Assembly (NCBI GenBank): GCA_026400535.1
Contig: JAPLOU010000022.1
Coordinates: forward strand, 1 to 64,000
DNA length: 64,000 bases
Direction of reading: 5' to 3'
Source of the DNA: Hyphomicrobiales bacterium
GTDB taxonomy: Bacteria > Pseudomonadota > Alphaproteobacteria > Rhizobiales > Beijerinckiaceae
The notes under the pieces were generated by a model, which saw only the letters and a program-made list of their open reading frames with translations, had not been told where the DNA came from and did not search any database. Made by a program: the position numbers and the translations under genes. Below, piece after piece: positions 52,436 through 64,000 of the stretch. Numbering within the stretch: position 1 is the stretch's first letter; each line of letters starts with the position of its first letter.

Positions 52436-53584
52436 ATGAACCCGATTTTCGCCCAACTTCAGACCAGCGTCTTCGAGGAAATGTCGCGGCTTGCGCGTGA
52501 GCACAACGCTGTCAACCTCGGTCAGGGCTTTCCCGACGATCCGGGACCGGTCGATGTCCGGCAGAAGGCGGCTGCCGCCGTCCTCGATGGCTGGAACCAG
52601 TATCCGCCGATGATGGGTCTGCCGGAGCTGCGGCAGGCGATCGCGGCGCACTATCGCCACTGGCAGGGGCTGTCTCTTGATCCGGATCGCGAGGTCATGG
52701 TGACGTCGGGCGCGACCGAAGCTTTAGCGGGAGCCCTGTTCGCGCTGATCGAACCGGGGGACGAGGTCGTCCTGTTCGAGCCCATGTACGACGCCTATCT
52801 GCCACTCGTTCTGCGCGCCGGCGGCGTGCCGCGTTTCGTCACCCTGAAGCCACCTCACTTCCGGATCACGGAGGAGGCTCTGGCCGCCGTCTTCTCGCCG
52901 CGCACCCGCCTGGCGCTGCTCAACAATCCGCTTAACCCGACGGCCACGATCTTTCCGAACGAGGACCTCGACCTGCTGGCCAGCTATTGCCGGCGTTTCG
53001 ACGCGGTCGCGCTGTGCGACGAGGTCTGGGAACACGTGGTCTTCGATGGCCATCGTCATGTCTCGATGATGACGCGCCCCGGCATGCGCGAGCGCACCGT
53101 GAAGATCTCCTCCGCCGGAAAGATCTTCTCTCTGACGGGCTGGAAGGTCGGCTTCGTCATGGCCGCGCCAGAGCTGATGCGGGTTCTGGCAAAAGCCCAC
53201 CAGTACATCACCTTCACCACGCCGCCCAATCTTCAGGCTGCCGCTGCCTTCGGTCTGGGCAAGGATGCGGCTTATTTTGACGGCATGCGCGCCGCGTTCC
53301 AGCGCTCGCGTGACCGTTTCGGCAGCGGCCTCAAGGCACTTGGCCTGGAGGTCCTGCCCTCCGCCGGCACCTATTTCGTCAACATCGACATCACCGGGCT
53401 GGGGCAGACGGATGACGTGACGTTCTGCAAGGAACTGGTTGCGACCCACGGGGTCGCGGCTATCCCGGTCAGCGCCTTCTATGCCGATCGTGGCGTGACC
53501 TCTGTGGTCCGCTTCTGCTTTGCCAAGCATGATTCGACGCTCGACGCGGCGCTGGAGCGCCTTGCCCGCCTGAAAGCGCCTTGA
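52436..53584 (+). CDS. PLP-dependent aminotransferase (class I/II)
   Basis: NLGQGFPDDPGP, NNPLNPTA, SAGKIFSLTGWKVGF. Confidence 0.93.
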   Translation: MNPIFAQLQTSVFEEMSRLAREHNAVNLGQGFPDDPGPVDVRQKAAAAVLDGWNQYPPMMGLPELRQAIAAHYRHWQGLSLDPDREVMVTSGATEALAGALFALIEPGDEVVLFEPMYDAYLPLVLRAGGVPRFVTLKPPHFRITEEALAAVFSPRTRLALLNNPLNPTATIFPNEDLDLLASYCRRFDAVALCDEVWEHVVFDGHRHVSMMTRPGMRERTVKISSAGKIFSLTGWKVGFVMAAPELMRVLAKAHQYITFTTPPNLQAAAAFGLGKDAAYFDGMRAAFQRSRDRFGSGLKALGLEVLPSAGTYFVNIDITGLGQTDDVTFCKELVATHGVAAIPVSAFYADRGVTSVVRFCFAKHDSTLDAALERLARLKAP

Positions 53585-53694
53585 AGAGCTTCTCCCCTGG
53601 CAAAAGGGGGCTGGCAAGCCGATGTCCTGACGCCTATGTTGAAGACAGCGGGATCCGCCGGCCTTGAACCGGCTTGATGCGCGGGAGAAAGACC

Positions 53695-54255
53695 ATGTTC
53701 ATCCAGACCGAGGCCACGCCGAACCCGGCCACATTGAAATTCATTCCGGGCCGCACCGTCATGCCGGACGGCACGCTCGACATGCGCGATGAAGAGGCAG
53801 CCACGGCCTCGCCGCTCGCGCAGCGCCTGTTCCGGGTGCCGGGCGTCAGCGCCGTGTTTTTCGGCAATGATTTCGTCACCGTCAGCAAGACCGACGGCGA
53901 ATGGCAGCACCTCAAGCCTGCCATTCTGGGCGCGATCATGGAGCATTTCATGTCCGGCCAGCCCATTGTCCGCGATGGCCACGTCGCGACGCCGGAAACC
54001 GAGGGCGAGTTCTTCGATGAGAGCGACGCCAAGACCGTCGAAACCATCAAGGATCTGCTTGAAACCCGCATTCGTCCGGCGGTTGCCGGCGATGGCGGCG
54101 ATATCACCTTCCGCGGCTTCAGGGACGGCGTGGTCTTCCTGGCCATGAAAGGGTCGTGCGCAGGCTGCCCCTCGTCAACAGCGACCCTGAAGCACGGCAT
54201 CCAGAATCTCCTGAAGCACTTCCTCCCGGACGTGCGCGAAGTCCAGGCCATCTGA
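53695..54255 (+). CDS. NifU family Fe-S scaffold protein (Nfu type)
   Basis: MFIQTEATPNPATLKFIPG, VAGDGGDITFRGF, MKGSCAGCPSSTATLKHGIQNLL. Confidence 0.95.
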   Translation: MFIQTEATPNPATLKFIPGRTVMPDGTLDMRDEEAATASPLAQRLFRVPGVSAVFFGNDFVTVSKTDGEWQHLKPAILGAIMEHFMSGQPIVRDGHVATPETEGEFFDESDAKTVETIKDLLETRIRPAVAGDGGDITFRGFRDGVVFLAMKGSCAGCPSSTATLKHGIQNLLKHFLPDVREVQAI

Positions 54256-54273
54256 GCGGAACAGGCTGGAGGC

Positions 54274-54969
54274 ATGCGCATACTCGCCATCGACACGGCG
54301 CTTGGCTCATGTTCGGCCTGTGTCCTGGAGCAAGGCCAGCACGATGTGTCGGCTCTAGAGCAGATTGTCATTGAGCGGGGTCATGCCGAGGCGCTGATGC
54401 CTCTGATCGCGCGGGTCATGGCGAAGGTCGATGGTGGCTTTGCGGCGCTGGACCGCATCGCCGTTACGGTCGGCCCCGGCAGCTTCACAGGGCTGCGGGT
54501 CGGCCTCTCCGCTGCCCGTGCGATAGGGCTCGCCGCCAGCCGGCCCGTTGTCGGCGTAACCACCCTTGCCGCCTATTGCGCGCCGATGATCGGCCGTGAG
54601 GCCGGGCGCATGACGGCCGCGGCCATCGATGCCCGCCACGGGCAGGTGTACTTTCACGCCCTCGCTGCGGACGGGTCGGTGCTCGCCGGCGCACGGCAAT
54701 GCAGCGTCCGTGACGCCGTCCGCAGCATCGGCAAGGGTCCAGTGAGCCTGTCGGGCTCGGGCGCCCTGCTGGTTGCGCAGGAGGCCTGGTCCATCGGCCT
54801 CGATGCCGTGGTCGTCGAGGCCGCCGCGGGTCCGGACATCCGCTGGGTTGCCCGGCTCGGATTGCTGGCCGATGAACGGACGGCGCTGCCGCGTCCGCTG
54901 TATCTGCGGGCCGCCGACGCCCAGCCACAGGACAATGGCCGCCTGCCGCGCCAGACGTCAGCGCCGTGA
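54274..54969 (+). CDS. tsaB: tRNA t6A biosynthesis protein TsaB
   Basis: RILAIDTALGSCSACV, GPGSFTGLRVGLSAARAIGLA. Confidence 0.93.
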   Translation: MRILAIDTALGSCSACVLEQGQHDVSALEQIVIERGHAEALMPLIARVMAKVDGGFAALDRIAVTVGPGSFTGLRVGLSAARAIGLAASRPVVGVTTLAAYCAPMIGREAGRMTAAAIDARHGQVYFHALAADGSVLAGARQCSVRDAVRSIGKGPVSLSGSGALLVAQEAWSIGLDAVVVEAAAGPDIRWVARLGLLADERTALPRPLYLRAADAQPQDNGRLPRQTSAP

Positions 54970-54977
54970 GGCCCGTC

Positions 54978-55478
54978 ATGCAGCTGGTCGCCGCCCTGAA
55001 GGCAGCTTTGCGGGGCCGGTTGACGCTCCGGATCGAACCCTTGCGGGCAGTGCACTCGGCCGTGGCCGCAGCCCTGCATCAGGCGAGTTTTGCCCGCGGC
55101 TGGGACCAGCCGGATGTCGGGCGCATGCTGGCTGAAGCCAACATCCTTGCCGATGCCGTGTTTGCCGGCAGCGAGCGCGAGCCGTCCGGTTTCGTGATGT
55201 CCCGGCTGGCCGTCGACGAGGCCGAGATCCTGACCATCTGCGTCGCATCGCACAGACAGGGCCAGGGCCTCGCGACACTGCTTCTGGAGCGCCATTTGGA
55301 CCATCTCGCCCGGCGCGGCGTGGCGAAACTGTTCCTTGAGGTGGACGCTCACAACACGTCGGCGCTCCGGCTCTACCGACATTTCGAGTTTGCCCAGGTG
55401 GGCGAACGCCCCGGCTATTACGCAAGGGCAGACGGCAGCCGAGCCCTGGCCCTGATCCTGCAGCGCAATCTGGACTGA
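54978..55478 (+). CDS. rimI: Ribosomal protein S18-alanine N-acetyltransferase RimI-like GNAT
   Basis: ICVASHRQGQGLATLLLERHLDHLARRGVAKLFLEVDAHNTSALRLYRHFEFAQVGERPGYY; adjacent to tsaB. Confidence 0.9.
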   Translation: MQLVAALKAALRGRLTLRIEPLRAVHSAVAAALHQASFARGWDQPDVGRMLAEANILADAVFAGSEREPSGFVMSRLAVDEAEILTICVASHRQGQGLATLLLERHLDHLARRGVAKLFLEVDAHNTSALRLYRHFEFAQVGERPGYYARADGSRALALILQRNLD

Positions 55479-56338
55479 TGCTGATCATGAGCCGGAAAAG
55501 ACCCGATCCCCTGCAGGGCCCGCGCTGGAGCGCCGTCGCGACGCTCAAGGTTGGCCTGATCGCGGCCGCGAGCCTTGTCGGCATTCCGGCGCAGGCCCTC
55601 GTCAGCCGGCTGGCGCCGCGCAGGAGCCATGTCCTGCCGCTGGTCTTTCACCGGATGATCTGCTCGGTCATCGGCGTGCGCTGCGTTAGTGAGGGCATAC
55701 CGCCCGATCCCTCCGCCCGAACCCTGATCGTGGCCAATCATGTGTCCTGGCTCGACGTGTCGGTGATCGGTTCAACCGGGCCCCTGTCGTTCATCGCCAA
55801 ATCCGAAATCTCGAAATGGCCCGGCATCGGCGCAATGGCGCGGCTGCAGCGGACCTTGTTCATCGATCGGGCGCGCAAGACGCATACGGCTGTGATCGCC
55901 TCCGAAATGGCGCAGCGCCTGTCCTCAGGCGAGAGCGTGGTGCTGTTTGCCGAAGGCACCACGGGGGACGGAACGCGCATCCTGCCATTCAAATCGTCGC
56001 TCCTGGGGGCCGTGAAAGAAGCGCTTGGCCCCGATGATGACGGCGAAATCACCGTCCAGCCTCTGGCGGTGCTCTATGTCGGCCGCCACGGAATCCCCGG
56101 CGGGCGCGCCGAGCGGGCGCGCCTGGCCTGGTATGGCGATACCACCCTGCTGCCGCATCTCAAGGACATCCTGTCAGGAGGTCCCATTGATGTCCGGCTC
56201 GTCTGGGGCGAGCCGATCAGGATGGGCCGCGAGCATTCGCGCAAGGAGGCGTCGCGCCTGGCCGAGCTGTTCGTGAAGCAGGCCGCGCTGAAGCATGTTA
56301 CCGGGCGCGAGCGTCATGAATCAGATCTGGCTGATTGA
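55478..56338 (+). CDS. 1-acyl-glycerol-3-phosphate acyltransferase (PlsC-like)
   Basis: [16 protein letters not shown] (HxxxxD), [19 protein letters not shown]. Confidence 0.92.
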   Translation: MLIMSRKRPDPLQGPRWSAVATLKVGLIAAASLVGIPAQALVSRLAPRRSHVLPLVFHRMICSVIGVRCVSEGIPPDPSARTLIVANHVSWLDVSVIGSTGPLSFIAKSEISKWPGIGAMARLQRTLFIDRARKTHTAVIASEMAQRLSSGESVVLFAEGTTGDGTRILPFKSSLLGAVKEALGPDDDGEITVQPLAVLYVGRHGIPGGRAERARLAWYGDTTLLPHLKDILSGGPIDVRLVWGEPIRMGREHSRKEASRLAELFVKQAALKHVTGRERHESDLAD

Positions 56339-56394
56339 GTTTGGGCTGCGCTGGTCCTAAAACACCGTCAGCCCGCCCCAAAGCTCCGAGCGTC

Positions 56395-57756
56395 ATGAAA
56401 AAGGTTCTCATCAAATCCTATGGCTGCCAGATGAACGTCTATGACGGGCAGCGCATGGCCGATGTCCTGGCGAAGGAAGGCTATGTGGAGACCGCCGAAC
56501 AGTCCGACGCCGATCTTGTCATCCTGAATACCTGCCACATCCGCGAGAAGGCCGTCGACAAGGTCTACTCGGAACTTGGCCGCGTGCGCGAGGGCAAGGA
56601 GCGGAGGGCCCTGCAGGGCAAGGACACCCGGATCGTGGTCGCGGGCTGTGTGGCGCAGGCGGAAGGGGCCGAGATCCAGCGCCGCCAGACAGCCGTCGAC
56701 CTCGTGGTCGGCCCGCAAAGCTATCACCGCCTGCCGGATCTTCTCGCCCGGTCGGCGCGGCGCAAGGTCGTCGACACCGAGTTTCCCGTCGCGGACAAGT
56801 TCGGCTTTCTCCCGGCGCCGGACAGGGTCCGGACCCGTGCGCGTGGTGTGACGGCGTTCCTGACCGTTCAGGAGGGTTGCGACAAGTTCTGCTCCTTTTG
56901 CGTGGTGCCCTACACGCGCGGCGCAGAAGTCTCCCGCCCGGTGAGCAAGATTGTTGCGGAGGCGGAGGCCCTTGTCGCCGGCGGCGTCTGTGAACTGACC
57001 CTGATCGGGCAGAATGTGAACGCCTATCACGGCGAGGGGCCGGACAGACGGCCCTGGCCGCTCTGGCGGCTGCTCGAACGGCTTGCCAGCCTCGATGGCA
57101 TCCGGCGGCTGCGCTACATGACCAGCCACCCCAATGACATGGACGAAGGCCTGATCAGGGCCCATGGCGACCTGCCGGCGCTGATGCCCTTCCTGCATCT
57201 GCCCGTACAGTCCGGTTCTGACGCCGTTCTCGAGGCGATGAACCGCAAGCATAGCGTGGCAGGCTATCGCGACATCATCGCAAAGGTAAGGGCGGTTCGG
57301 CCCGACATCGCGCTGTCGTCGGATTTCATCGTCGGATTCCCTGGCGAGACCGATGCCGATTTCGACGCCACCATGCGCCTCATCGATGCGGTTAGGTACG
57401 CGACGGTGTTCTCGTTCAAGTATTCGCCCAGACCCGGCACGCCGGCGTCGGACGCGTCAGACCAGGTTCCCGAGGCGGTTAAGTCCGAGCGGCTCGCGGT
57501 TCTCCAGGCGCGTGTCGAGGAGCATCGCCAGGCCTTCAACGCGGCGACGATCGGCCGCCGGGTCGATGTGCTGCTCGAGCGTGCCGGGCGTCATCCCGGC
57601 CAGCTGTCCGGCAAGTCGCCCTATCTGCAGACGGTCCAGGTCGAGACAGACGCCTGTCATATCGGCGACATCGTTTCGGTGGACATCCTGTCACAGACGA
57701 CGAACACTCTGTTCGGACGAATCGTTTCAGACAAGACGGTTGCATCGGTGGCGTAA
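56395..57756 (+). CDS. miaB: tRNA-2-methylthio-N6-dimethylallyladenosine synthase MiaB
   Basis: [37 protein letters not shown] radical SAM motif, TRAM domain. Confidence 0.96.
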   Translation: MKKVLIKSYGCQMNVYDGQRMADVLAKEGYVETAEQSDADLVILNTCHIREKAVDKVYSELGRVREGKERRALQGKDTRIVVAGCVAQAEGAEIQRRQTAVDLVVGPQSYHRLPDLLARSARRKVVDTEFPVADKFGFLPAPDRVRTRARGVTAFLTVQEGCDKFCSFCVVPYTRGAEVSRPVSKIVAEAEALVAGGVCELTLIGQNVNAYHGEGPDRRPWPLWRLLERLASLDGIRRLRYMTSHPNDMDEGLIRAHGDLPALMPFLHLPVQSGSDAVLEAMNRKHSVAGYRDIIAKVRAVRPDIALSSDFIVGFPGETDADFDATMRLIDAVRYATVFSFKYSPRPGTPASDASDQVPEAVKSERLAVLQARVEEHRQAFNAATIGRRVDVLLERAGRHPGQLSGKSPYLQTVQVETDACHIGDIVSVDILSQTTNTLFGRIVSDKTVASVA

Positions 57757-57786
57757 TGCGCGTCCGCGTCATGGTTTGGCTGCTTC

Positions 57787-58896
57787 ATGGTTGAGCAAAG
57801 GAGACACGCTCACTTGGCACGATCCGATCTTGCGCCTGCAAAAGGCCTGAACCGCCCCTCACTCACGCGCCCTGCGGTTGTCGCGGCCCCCCAGTTGCGG
57901 GACGTCCAGGAGCTGTCCCTGACGCTTGAGGAGAACCGCCTCGCCGGCATCGTCTTCGGCCAGTACGATCAGAATCTGGCCCATCTCGAACGACGGCTGC
58001 AGATTGTCGCCCATGCCAATGGCAATCGCGTCATCCTGAAAGGCCCCTCTGACACGACCGAGCGCGCCCGCCTCGTTCTGGAAGCACTGTACAAGCGTGC
58101 CAGGGATGGGGCGCCGATCAGCCCCGGTGATGTCGATGGCGCGATCGAGGAGAGCGCGCAGCAGCGCTCGTTGTTTCCGGATGCCGGCGCCGGCAACGGC
58201 GTTTCCTTTGATGCGGTCGTGACCCGCAAGCGCGGGCCCGTGCGTGCGCGCTCCGCCGCCCAGGACGCCTATCTGCGTGCGATGAAGCGTAACGAGCTGG
58301 TCTTTGCCGAGGGCCCGGCGGGTACCGGCAAGACCTGGCTCGCAGTCGGACATGCCGTCTCGTTGATCGAGCAGGGTGTGGTCGAGCGCATGATCCTCTC
58401 GCGTCCGGCCGTCGAGGCCGGCGAACGCATCGGCTTCCTGCCTGGCGACATGCGCGAGAAGGTCGATCCTTATCTGCGGCCGATCTACGACGCGCTCTAT
58501 GACTTCATGGAGGCGCGCCATGTCGAGCGTGCTCTGCAGACCGGCATGATCGAAATCGCGCCACTGGCCTTCATGCGCGGCCGCACGCTGACCAACGCGG
58601 TGGTCCTGCTTGACGAGGCGCAGAACACCACAAGCATGCAGATGAAGATGTTTCTGACCCGTCTCGGGGAAGGCTCGCGCATGATCATCACGGGCGATCC
58701 GACCCAGATCGACCTGCCGCCCCAGCAGAAGTCCGGCCTCGTCGAGGCGGTCCGGCTTCTGTCCGGGGTCGACGGCATCGGTCATGTCACGTTCCGGGAG
58801 GGCGACGTCGTCCGCCATGATCTGGTCCGCAAGATCGTCAAGGCCTATGAGGACGCAGCGCGCGAACCGGTAGCGGACAAGGGTGCGCCGCGTTGA
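57787..58896 (+). CDS. PhoH family protein
   Basis: FAEGPAGTGKTWLAVGHAVSL, SRPAVEAGERIGFLPGDMREKVDPYLRPIYDAL. Confidence 0.95.
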   Translation: MVEQRRHAHLARSDLAPAKGLNRPSLTRPAVVAAPQLRDVQELSLTLEENRLAGIVFGQYDQNLAHLERRLQIVAHANGNRVILKGPSDTTERARLVLEALYKRARDGAPISPGDVDGAIEESAQQRSLFPDAGAGNGVSFDAVVTRKRGPVRARSAAQDAYLRAMKRNELVFAEGPAGTGKTWLAVGHAVSLIEQGVVERMILSRPAVEAGERIGFLPGDMREKVDPYLRPIYDALYDFMEARHVERALQTGMIEIAPLAFMRGRTLTNAVVLLDEAQNTTSMQMKMFLTRLGEGSRMIITGDPTQIDLPPQQKSGLVEAVRLLSGVDGIGHVTFREGDVVRHDLVRKIVKAYEDAAREPVADKGAPR

Positions 58897-59384
58897 CCGG
58901 ACCCTCCCTGCCCGAGACGGATGTCTCGGTCGACTGTGATGACTGGCTGAAGGTCGCGGATATCCAAGCGCTGGCAGCCAACGCCATCGCGGCATCTGCC
59001 CGGCATCTTGCGCGGCCGTTCCGGCCAGGTGCCGAAGTCAGCGTGCTCCTCACCGATGATGCGACTGTCCGCGCCCTCAACAAGAGCTGGCGCCGGCAGG
59101 ACAAGCCGACCAACGTGCTGTCCTTTCCGACGGCCAGCCCCGACAAGGTGGCCACTGCTCCGATGCTCGGGGACATCGCTCTCGCCTATGAAACCGTGGC
59201 CGGCGAAGCGGCGGCGGAAGGCAAGAGGGTCGCCGACCACACAACCCATCTGGTGGTGCACGGCTTCCTGCACCTGCTTGGCTTCGACCATCTGACGGAC
59301 GCGGACGCCGACGTGATGGAGGAGCAGGAGCGCCGCATCCTGGCGACGCTCGGGATCGCGGACCCTTATGACGATAAGCCTTGA
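58893..59384 (+). CDS. ybeY: rRNA maturation RNase YbeY
   Basis: RQDKPTNVLSFP, LGDIALAYET, HLVVHGFLHLLGFDH. Confidence 0.95.
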   Translation: MTGPSLPETDVSVDCDDWLKVADIQALAANAIAASARHLARPFRPGAEVSVLLTDDATVRALNKSWRRQDKPTNVLSFPTASPDKVATAPMLGDIALAYETVAGEAAAEGKRVADHTTHLVVHGFLHLLGFDHLTDADADVMEEQERRILATLGIADPYDDKP

Positions 59385-59420
59385 CGAAGCACCGGGCTTC
59401 GGGTCATTCCAACCCCAGCC

Positions 59421-60425
59421 ATGACCGACGACAGTCGACCAACGAGCGAACGAGCCCAAGCCAGTCCGAGCGGCGTCATCGCGCGTCTGATGGCCGCACT
59501 CAAGCTGAAGAGCGGTTCGTCGCTGCGTGACGAGATCGAAGGGGCGCTTGCCCAGAATGGACGGGATGCGGAGTTGTCCCCGCAGGAGCGGGCGATGCTC
59601 TCGAACGTTCTGAGCCTGCGCACCAAGCGTGTGGCCGACGTCCTGATTCCAAGGGCAGACATCGTTGCCGCGCCGGCCGAGATATCGCTCGGCGAACTGC
59701 TGAACCTGTTTCGCACCGCCGGCCATTCGCGACTGCCGGTCTATGGCGAATCACTCGATGATCCGCGCGGCATGGTCCACATCCGTGACTATCTCGATTT
59801 TCTCGCGGCCCGGGCGGAGGCAAGCCGCAAGCGCCGCCGCAAGGCTGGCGGCGAGGCGGCAGGGCCTGATCTCGGAGCGGTCGACCTCTCCGCCAAGCTG
59901 GCCAGCGCGCGGATTCTGCGCCCCGTGCTGTATGTTCCCGCCTCGATGCCCGCCATCGACCTTCTGGTCAGGATGCAGGCTACGCGCACCCATATGGCGC
60001 TGGTGATCGACGAATATGGCGGCACGGACGGGCTTGTCTCGATCGAGGACCTCGTCGAAATCGTGGTCGGTGACATCGAGGATGAGCACGACGAGGCGCA
60101 GGTCAACGGCATCGCCGTGCAGGCCGACGGCCGTGTCGTGGCTGACGCCCGGGTGCCGCTGGAGGACATTTCCGAAAGCCTCGGCCTCGATCTCGTCTCC
60201 GCCCGGCAGGCCGAGGACGTCGACACCCTCGGGGGGCTGATTGTCAGCATTGTCGGGCGTGTACCCGCCCGCGGTGAACTGATCAAGGGTCCGGACGGGC
60301 TTGAATTCGAGGTGCTGGATGCCGATCCACGCCGTCTGAAGCGGGTGCGCATTCACCGGGCATCGGCCGCCGTTTTGGAGGACTCTCTGGCGGGGTCGGC
60401 GGCGCGCCGGGACCCGAGCGGATGA
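59421..60425 (+). CDS. Hemolysin family protein with CBS domains (CorC/TlyC-like)
   Basis: [81 protein letters not shown]. Confidence 0.94.
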   Translation: MTDDSRPTSERAQASPSGVIARLMAALKLKSGSSLRDEIEGALAQNGRDAELSPQERAMLSNVLSLRTKRVADVLIPRADIVAAPAEISLGELLNLFRTAGHSRLPVYGESLDDPRGMVHIRDYLDFLAARAEASRKRRRKAGGEAAGPDLGAVDLSAKLASARILRPVLYVPASMPAIDLLVRMQATRTHMALVIDEYGGTDGLVSIEDLVEIVVGDIEDEHDEAQVNGIAVQADGRVVADARVPLEDISESLGLDLVSARQAEDVDTLGGLIVSIVGRVPARGELIKGPDGLEFEVLDADPRRLKRVRIHRASAAVLEDSLAGSAARRDPSG

Positions 60426-62047
60426 ACCTCGCCCGGCTGGCCGAGGCCGTGATGCTGAGCTGGGGCTGGCGGCGCCGGCTGATGGCCGTGGCGGGAGGCG
60501 CGGTCGGCGCTCTGACGCTGGCGCCCTTCGGGCTTTGGCCGTTGCTCGTCCTTCAGTTCTCGGTGGCCGTGTGGCTGCTCGATGGCGTTGCCGCGCCGTC
60601 TCACTGGCGTCGCGCCGTGCAGGCCTTCACCGATGGCTGGTTCTGGGGTTTTGGCTACTTTGTCGCCGGCCTGTGGTGGCTTGGCGCCGCATTTCTCGTC
60701 GAGGCTGACAAGTTCGCCTGGGCCATTCCCCTTGGTGTTCTCGGCTTGCCGGCGGTGCTGGCCGTCTTTCCCGCCGTAGGATTTGTGGTGGCGCAGCTTG
60801 TCTGGCGACCGGGCGCCTCGCGGCTGCTCGCGCTCGGCGGCGCGCTGTCCGCGCTGGAGTTCGCCCGCGGCAACCTCTTCACCGGCTTTCCCTGGAACAG
60901 CTACGGGCAGGCACTGGCGGAGAACCCCTGGCTCGCGCAGTCGGCTTCCGTGTTCGGCCTGTATGGCCTGACGCTCGCTGCGGTCATGCTCGGCGCGCTC
61001 CCTGCCATCGTGATAACGCTGAAAGCACCGAAAACAGGATGGGTCCTCAGTGTGACGGGAGCCTTCGGCCTTGCCGTCCTGCTCGCCTTCGGCTGGTGGC
61101 GGATTCCGTCGGCGCCAAGTCCGCTGGTCGCGGGCGTCAAGCTCCGGATCATGCAGCCCAATCTGCCCCAGGATGACAAGTTCCGGCCGGAGAAGGCGCG
61201 CGAGATCCTCGACCGCTATCTGACACTGTCCGACAAGGCGACGTCGCCCCGAACGCTCGGCCTCCAGGATGTGACGCATCTGATCTGGCCCGAATCAGCC
61301 TTTCCGTTTCTGCTCGGGCGGACGCCGCAGGTCCTGTCGCGCATCACCGGTACGTTGCCGCCGGGCGTGACCCTGATCACGGGAGCTGCGCGCGCAGGCG
61401 TGGCGCTGCCCGGCGAGGAGAGCCCGCCGATCTTCAATGCGATCCAGGTCATCACCCGCGAGGGCGGCATCGTCGCCTCCTACGACAAGCATCACCTGGT
61501 GCCCTTCGGAGAATATCTGCCCTCGGCCTTCGCTACCGTGCTGCAATCCCTCGGCTTGACGGCCTTCGTGGCCATCCCGGGCGGCTTCTCGGCATCACCG
61601 GCCCGCGCTGCGTTGGCTGTGCCGGGTCTTCCGCCGGTTGCCGCGAGCATCTGCTATGAGGCGATCTTTCCTGCGGAGGTTCTCCCGCATCTCGCCGGGC
61701 GCGAGGGACGGCGGCCCCAGCTTCTGCTGAACGTGACCAATGACGCCTGGTTTGGCCAGACGCCTGGTCCCCATCAGCACGCGAGCCAGGCGAGGCTCCG
61801 CGCCATTGAGGAGGGCATGCCGATGATCCGTGCGGCCAACAATGGCGTCTCGAGCGTCATCGACGCCTATGGCCGCAGCATCGGCAGCCTGCCGCTCGGC
61901 AGCGATGGCGTGCTTGACACTGGACTCCCTCGTGCGATCGGCCTTACAACCTTTTCGCGAGTTGGAAACCTGTTTGCCATGGCCCTCGTGCTGACGTGCC
62001 TCGCCCTGGCCGGTTTCCTGCGGATACGGCGCATGAGGACAGGTTGA
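60422..62047 (+). CDS. lnt: Apolipoprotein N-acyltransferase
   Basis: Multi-TM N-terminus plus nitrilase domain (IWPESAFPF, YDKHHLVPFGEYLP, SICYEAIFP). Confidence 0.95.
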   Translation: MNLARLAEAVMLSWGWRRRLMAVAGGAVGALTLAPFGLWPLLVLQFSVAVWLLDGVAAPSHWRRAVQAFTDGWFWGFGYFVAGLWWLGAAFLVEADKFAWAIPLGVLGLPAVLAVFPAVGFVVAQLVWRPGASRLLALGGALSALEFARGNLFTGFPWNSYGQALAENPWLAQSASVFGLYGLTLAAVMLGALPAIVITLKAPKTGWVLSVTGAFGLAVLLAFGWWRIPSAPSPLVAGVKLRIMQPNLPQDDKFRPEKAREILDRYLTLSDKATSPRTLGLQDVTHLIWPESAFPFLLGRTPQVLSRITGTLPPGVTLITGAARAGVALPGEESPPIFNAIQVITREGGIVASYDKHHLVPFGEYLPSAFATVLQSLGLTAFVAIPGGFSASPARAALAVPGLPPVAASICYEAIFPAEVLPHLAGREGRRPQLLLNVTNDAWFGQTPGPHQHASQARLRAIEEGMPMIRAANNGVSSVIDAYGRSIGSLPLGSDGVLDTGLPRAIGLTTFSRVGNLFAMALVLTCLALAGFLRIRRMRTG

Positions 62048-62106
62048 TCACGTTTGGTGCCAGCAAGAAGGGCTGGGAGCCGTAGCAGCTTGAGGTTTGC
62101 GCCGCG

Positions 62107-62532
62107 ATGTCCGTGATACCCAAGAAACTTCCCAATCCGATCGACAGGCATGTGGGCGCGCGCGTCCGGATGCGCCGGTTGCTTGTCAGCATGAGCCAGG
62201 AGCGACTGGGCGAGGCGCTGGGCATCACCTTCCAGCAAATCCAGAAATATGAGAAGGGTGCCAACCGGATCGGTGCCAGCCGCCTGCAACAGATCGCCAA
62301 GATCCTTGGCGTGCCGGTCGCGTTCTTTTTTGATGGCGCCCCGTCCGGCGATGTCGGGATGGCCGCTGGCTTCGGGCAAGTGCCGCAGCAGAACCTGCTG
62401 TCGGATTTCATGTCGACATCGGAAGGCGTCCAGCTAACCCGGGCTTTCGTCCGCATCCCCGATGCCCAGGTGCGTCGCCGGCTGATCGATCTGGCCGAGG
62501 CGCTCGCCGCCAGTCCACCGCCAAACACCTGA
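62107..62532 (+). CDS. XRE-family HTH regulator, PraR/PhrR-like
   Basis: [55 protein letters not shown]; located between lnt and metK. Confidence 0.87.
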   Translation: MSVIPKKLPNPIDRHVGARVRMRRLLVSMSQERLGEALGITFQQIQKYEKGANRIGASRLQQIAKILGVPVAFFFDGAPSGDVGMAAGFGQVPQQNLLSDFMSTSEGVQLTRAFVRIPDAQVRRRLIDLAEALAASPPPNT

Positions 62533-62689
62533 ACTGTTCTTTGAATCGAACGAACGTCCGGTGCATCGGTCAATCGGCTTGACGCACAAGGCCGGGAATG
62601 GCAAAAGCGCGCGCCGCGCTGATGTCACCGAGAGGACGTGGCCGCTGAGAATACCTGCCCTTTTCACCAACAGCCCTGAGGATGTTCCC

Positions 62690-63894
<1,205 letters not shown>

Positions 63895-63895
<1 letters not shown>

Positions 63896-64000
63896 TGCCA
63901 GAAACGCCTGCCCGATCCGGAACCGCCCGCCCGCCCACCGGTGCGGGCGGTTCCTTTTTTGGCCGCCGCAAAGCGAAGAAGCTGCGTGGCGGGCAATCGG
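63895..64000 (+). CDS. trmB: tRNA (guanine-N7)-methyltransferase TrmB, N-terminal part (truncated by window edge)
   Basis: ATG overlapping the metK stop; MPETPARSGTARPPTGAGGSFFGRRKAKKLRGGQS, resembling TrmB N-termini (FFGRR..LR.GQ). Confidence 0.7.
63919..63960 (+). terminator. Rho-independent terminator after metK, lying inside the trmB 5' coding region
   Basis: GGAACCGCCCGC-ccgcccaccggt-GCGGGCGGTTCC (12-bp perfect stem) followed by TTTTTT. Confidence 0.85.

Noticed and set aside
53585-53625. Possible terminator after the aminotransferase (CCCCT-ggcaa-AAGGGG)
   Set aside because: Stem is short and lacks a T-run

Overview
GC-rich alphaproteobacterial (probably Rhizobiales/Hyphomicrobiales-type) chromosomal window, almost entirely core housekeeping genes. 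I see no phage, IS element, CRISPR array or defence island. The window spans a likely chromosomal replication origin: hemE (-) and the DUF299/PPDK-regulator gene (+) are divergent around about 43.65-44.03 kb. Leftward (all -) are hemJ, rho, mnmE, mnmG, rsmG, parA, parB. Rightward (almost all +) are maf, aroE, coaE, dnaQ, timA-like, mltA and others, through miaB-phoH-ybeY-corC-lnt-HTH-metK-trmB. Two perfect parS-like palindromes (TGTTTCACGTGAAACA) lie at rsmG/mnmG and mnmG/mnmE. Other content: ABC transporter genes, ftsY, NAD-glutamate dehydrogenase, glnK-amtB, ftsK, lolA, xth, a CenR-like regulator, and leuS-lptE-holA. Most notable non-routine signals: (i) a candidate sRNA between lolA and xth with anti-Shine-Dalgarno-like CU motifs and a strong terminator; (ii) an apparently frameshifted/deleted Bax-inhibitor-1 gene; (iii) an orphan terminator plus structured segment at about 12.9-13.05 kb suggesting an unannotated ncRNA; (iv) a perfect terminator hairpin inside the 5' coding region of trmB; (v) origin architecture with a CtrA-type motif, DnaA-box-like sites and a GANTC site. 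I did not find convincing evidence for a wholly new multi-gene system.
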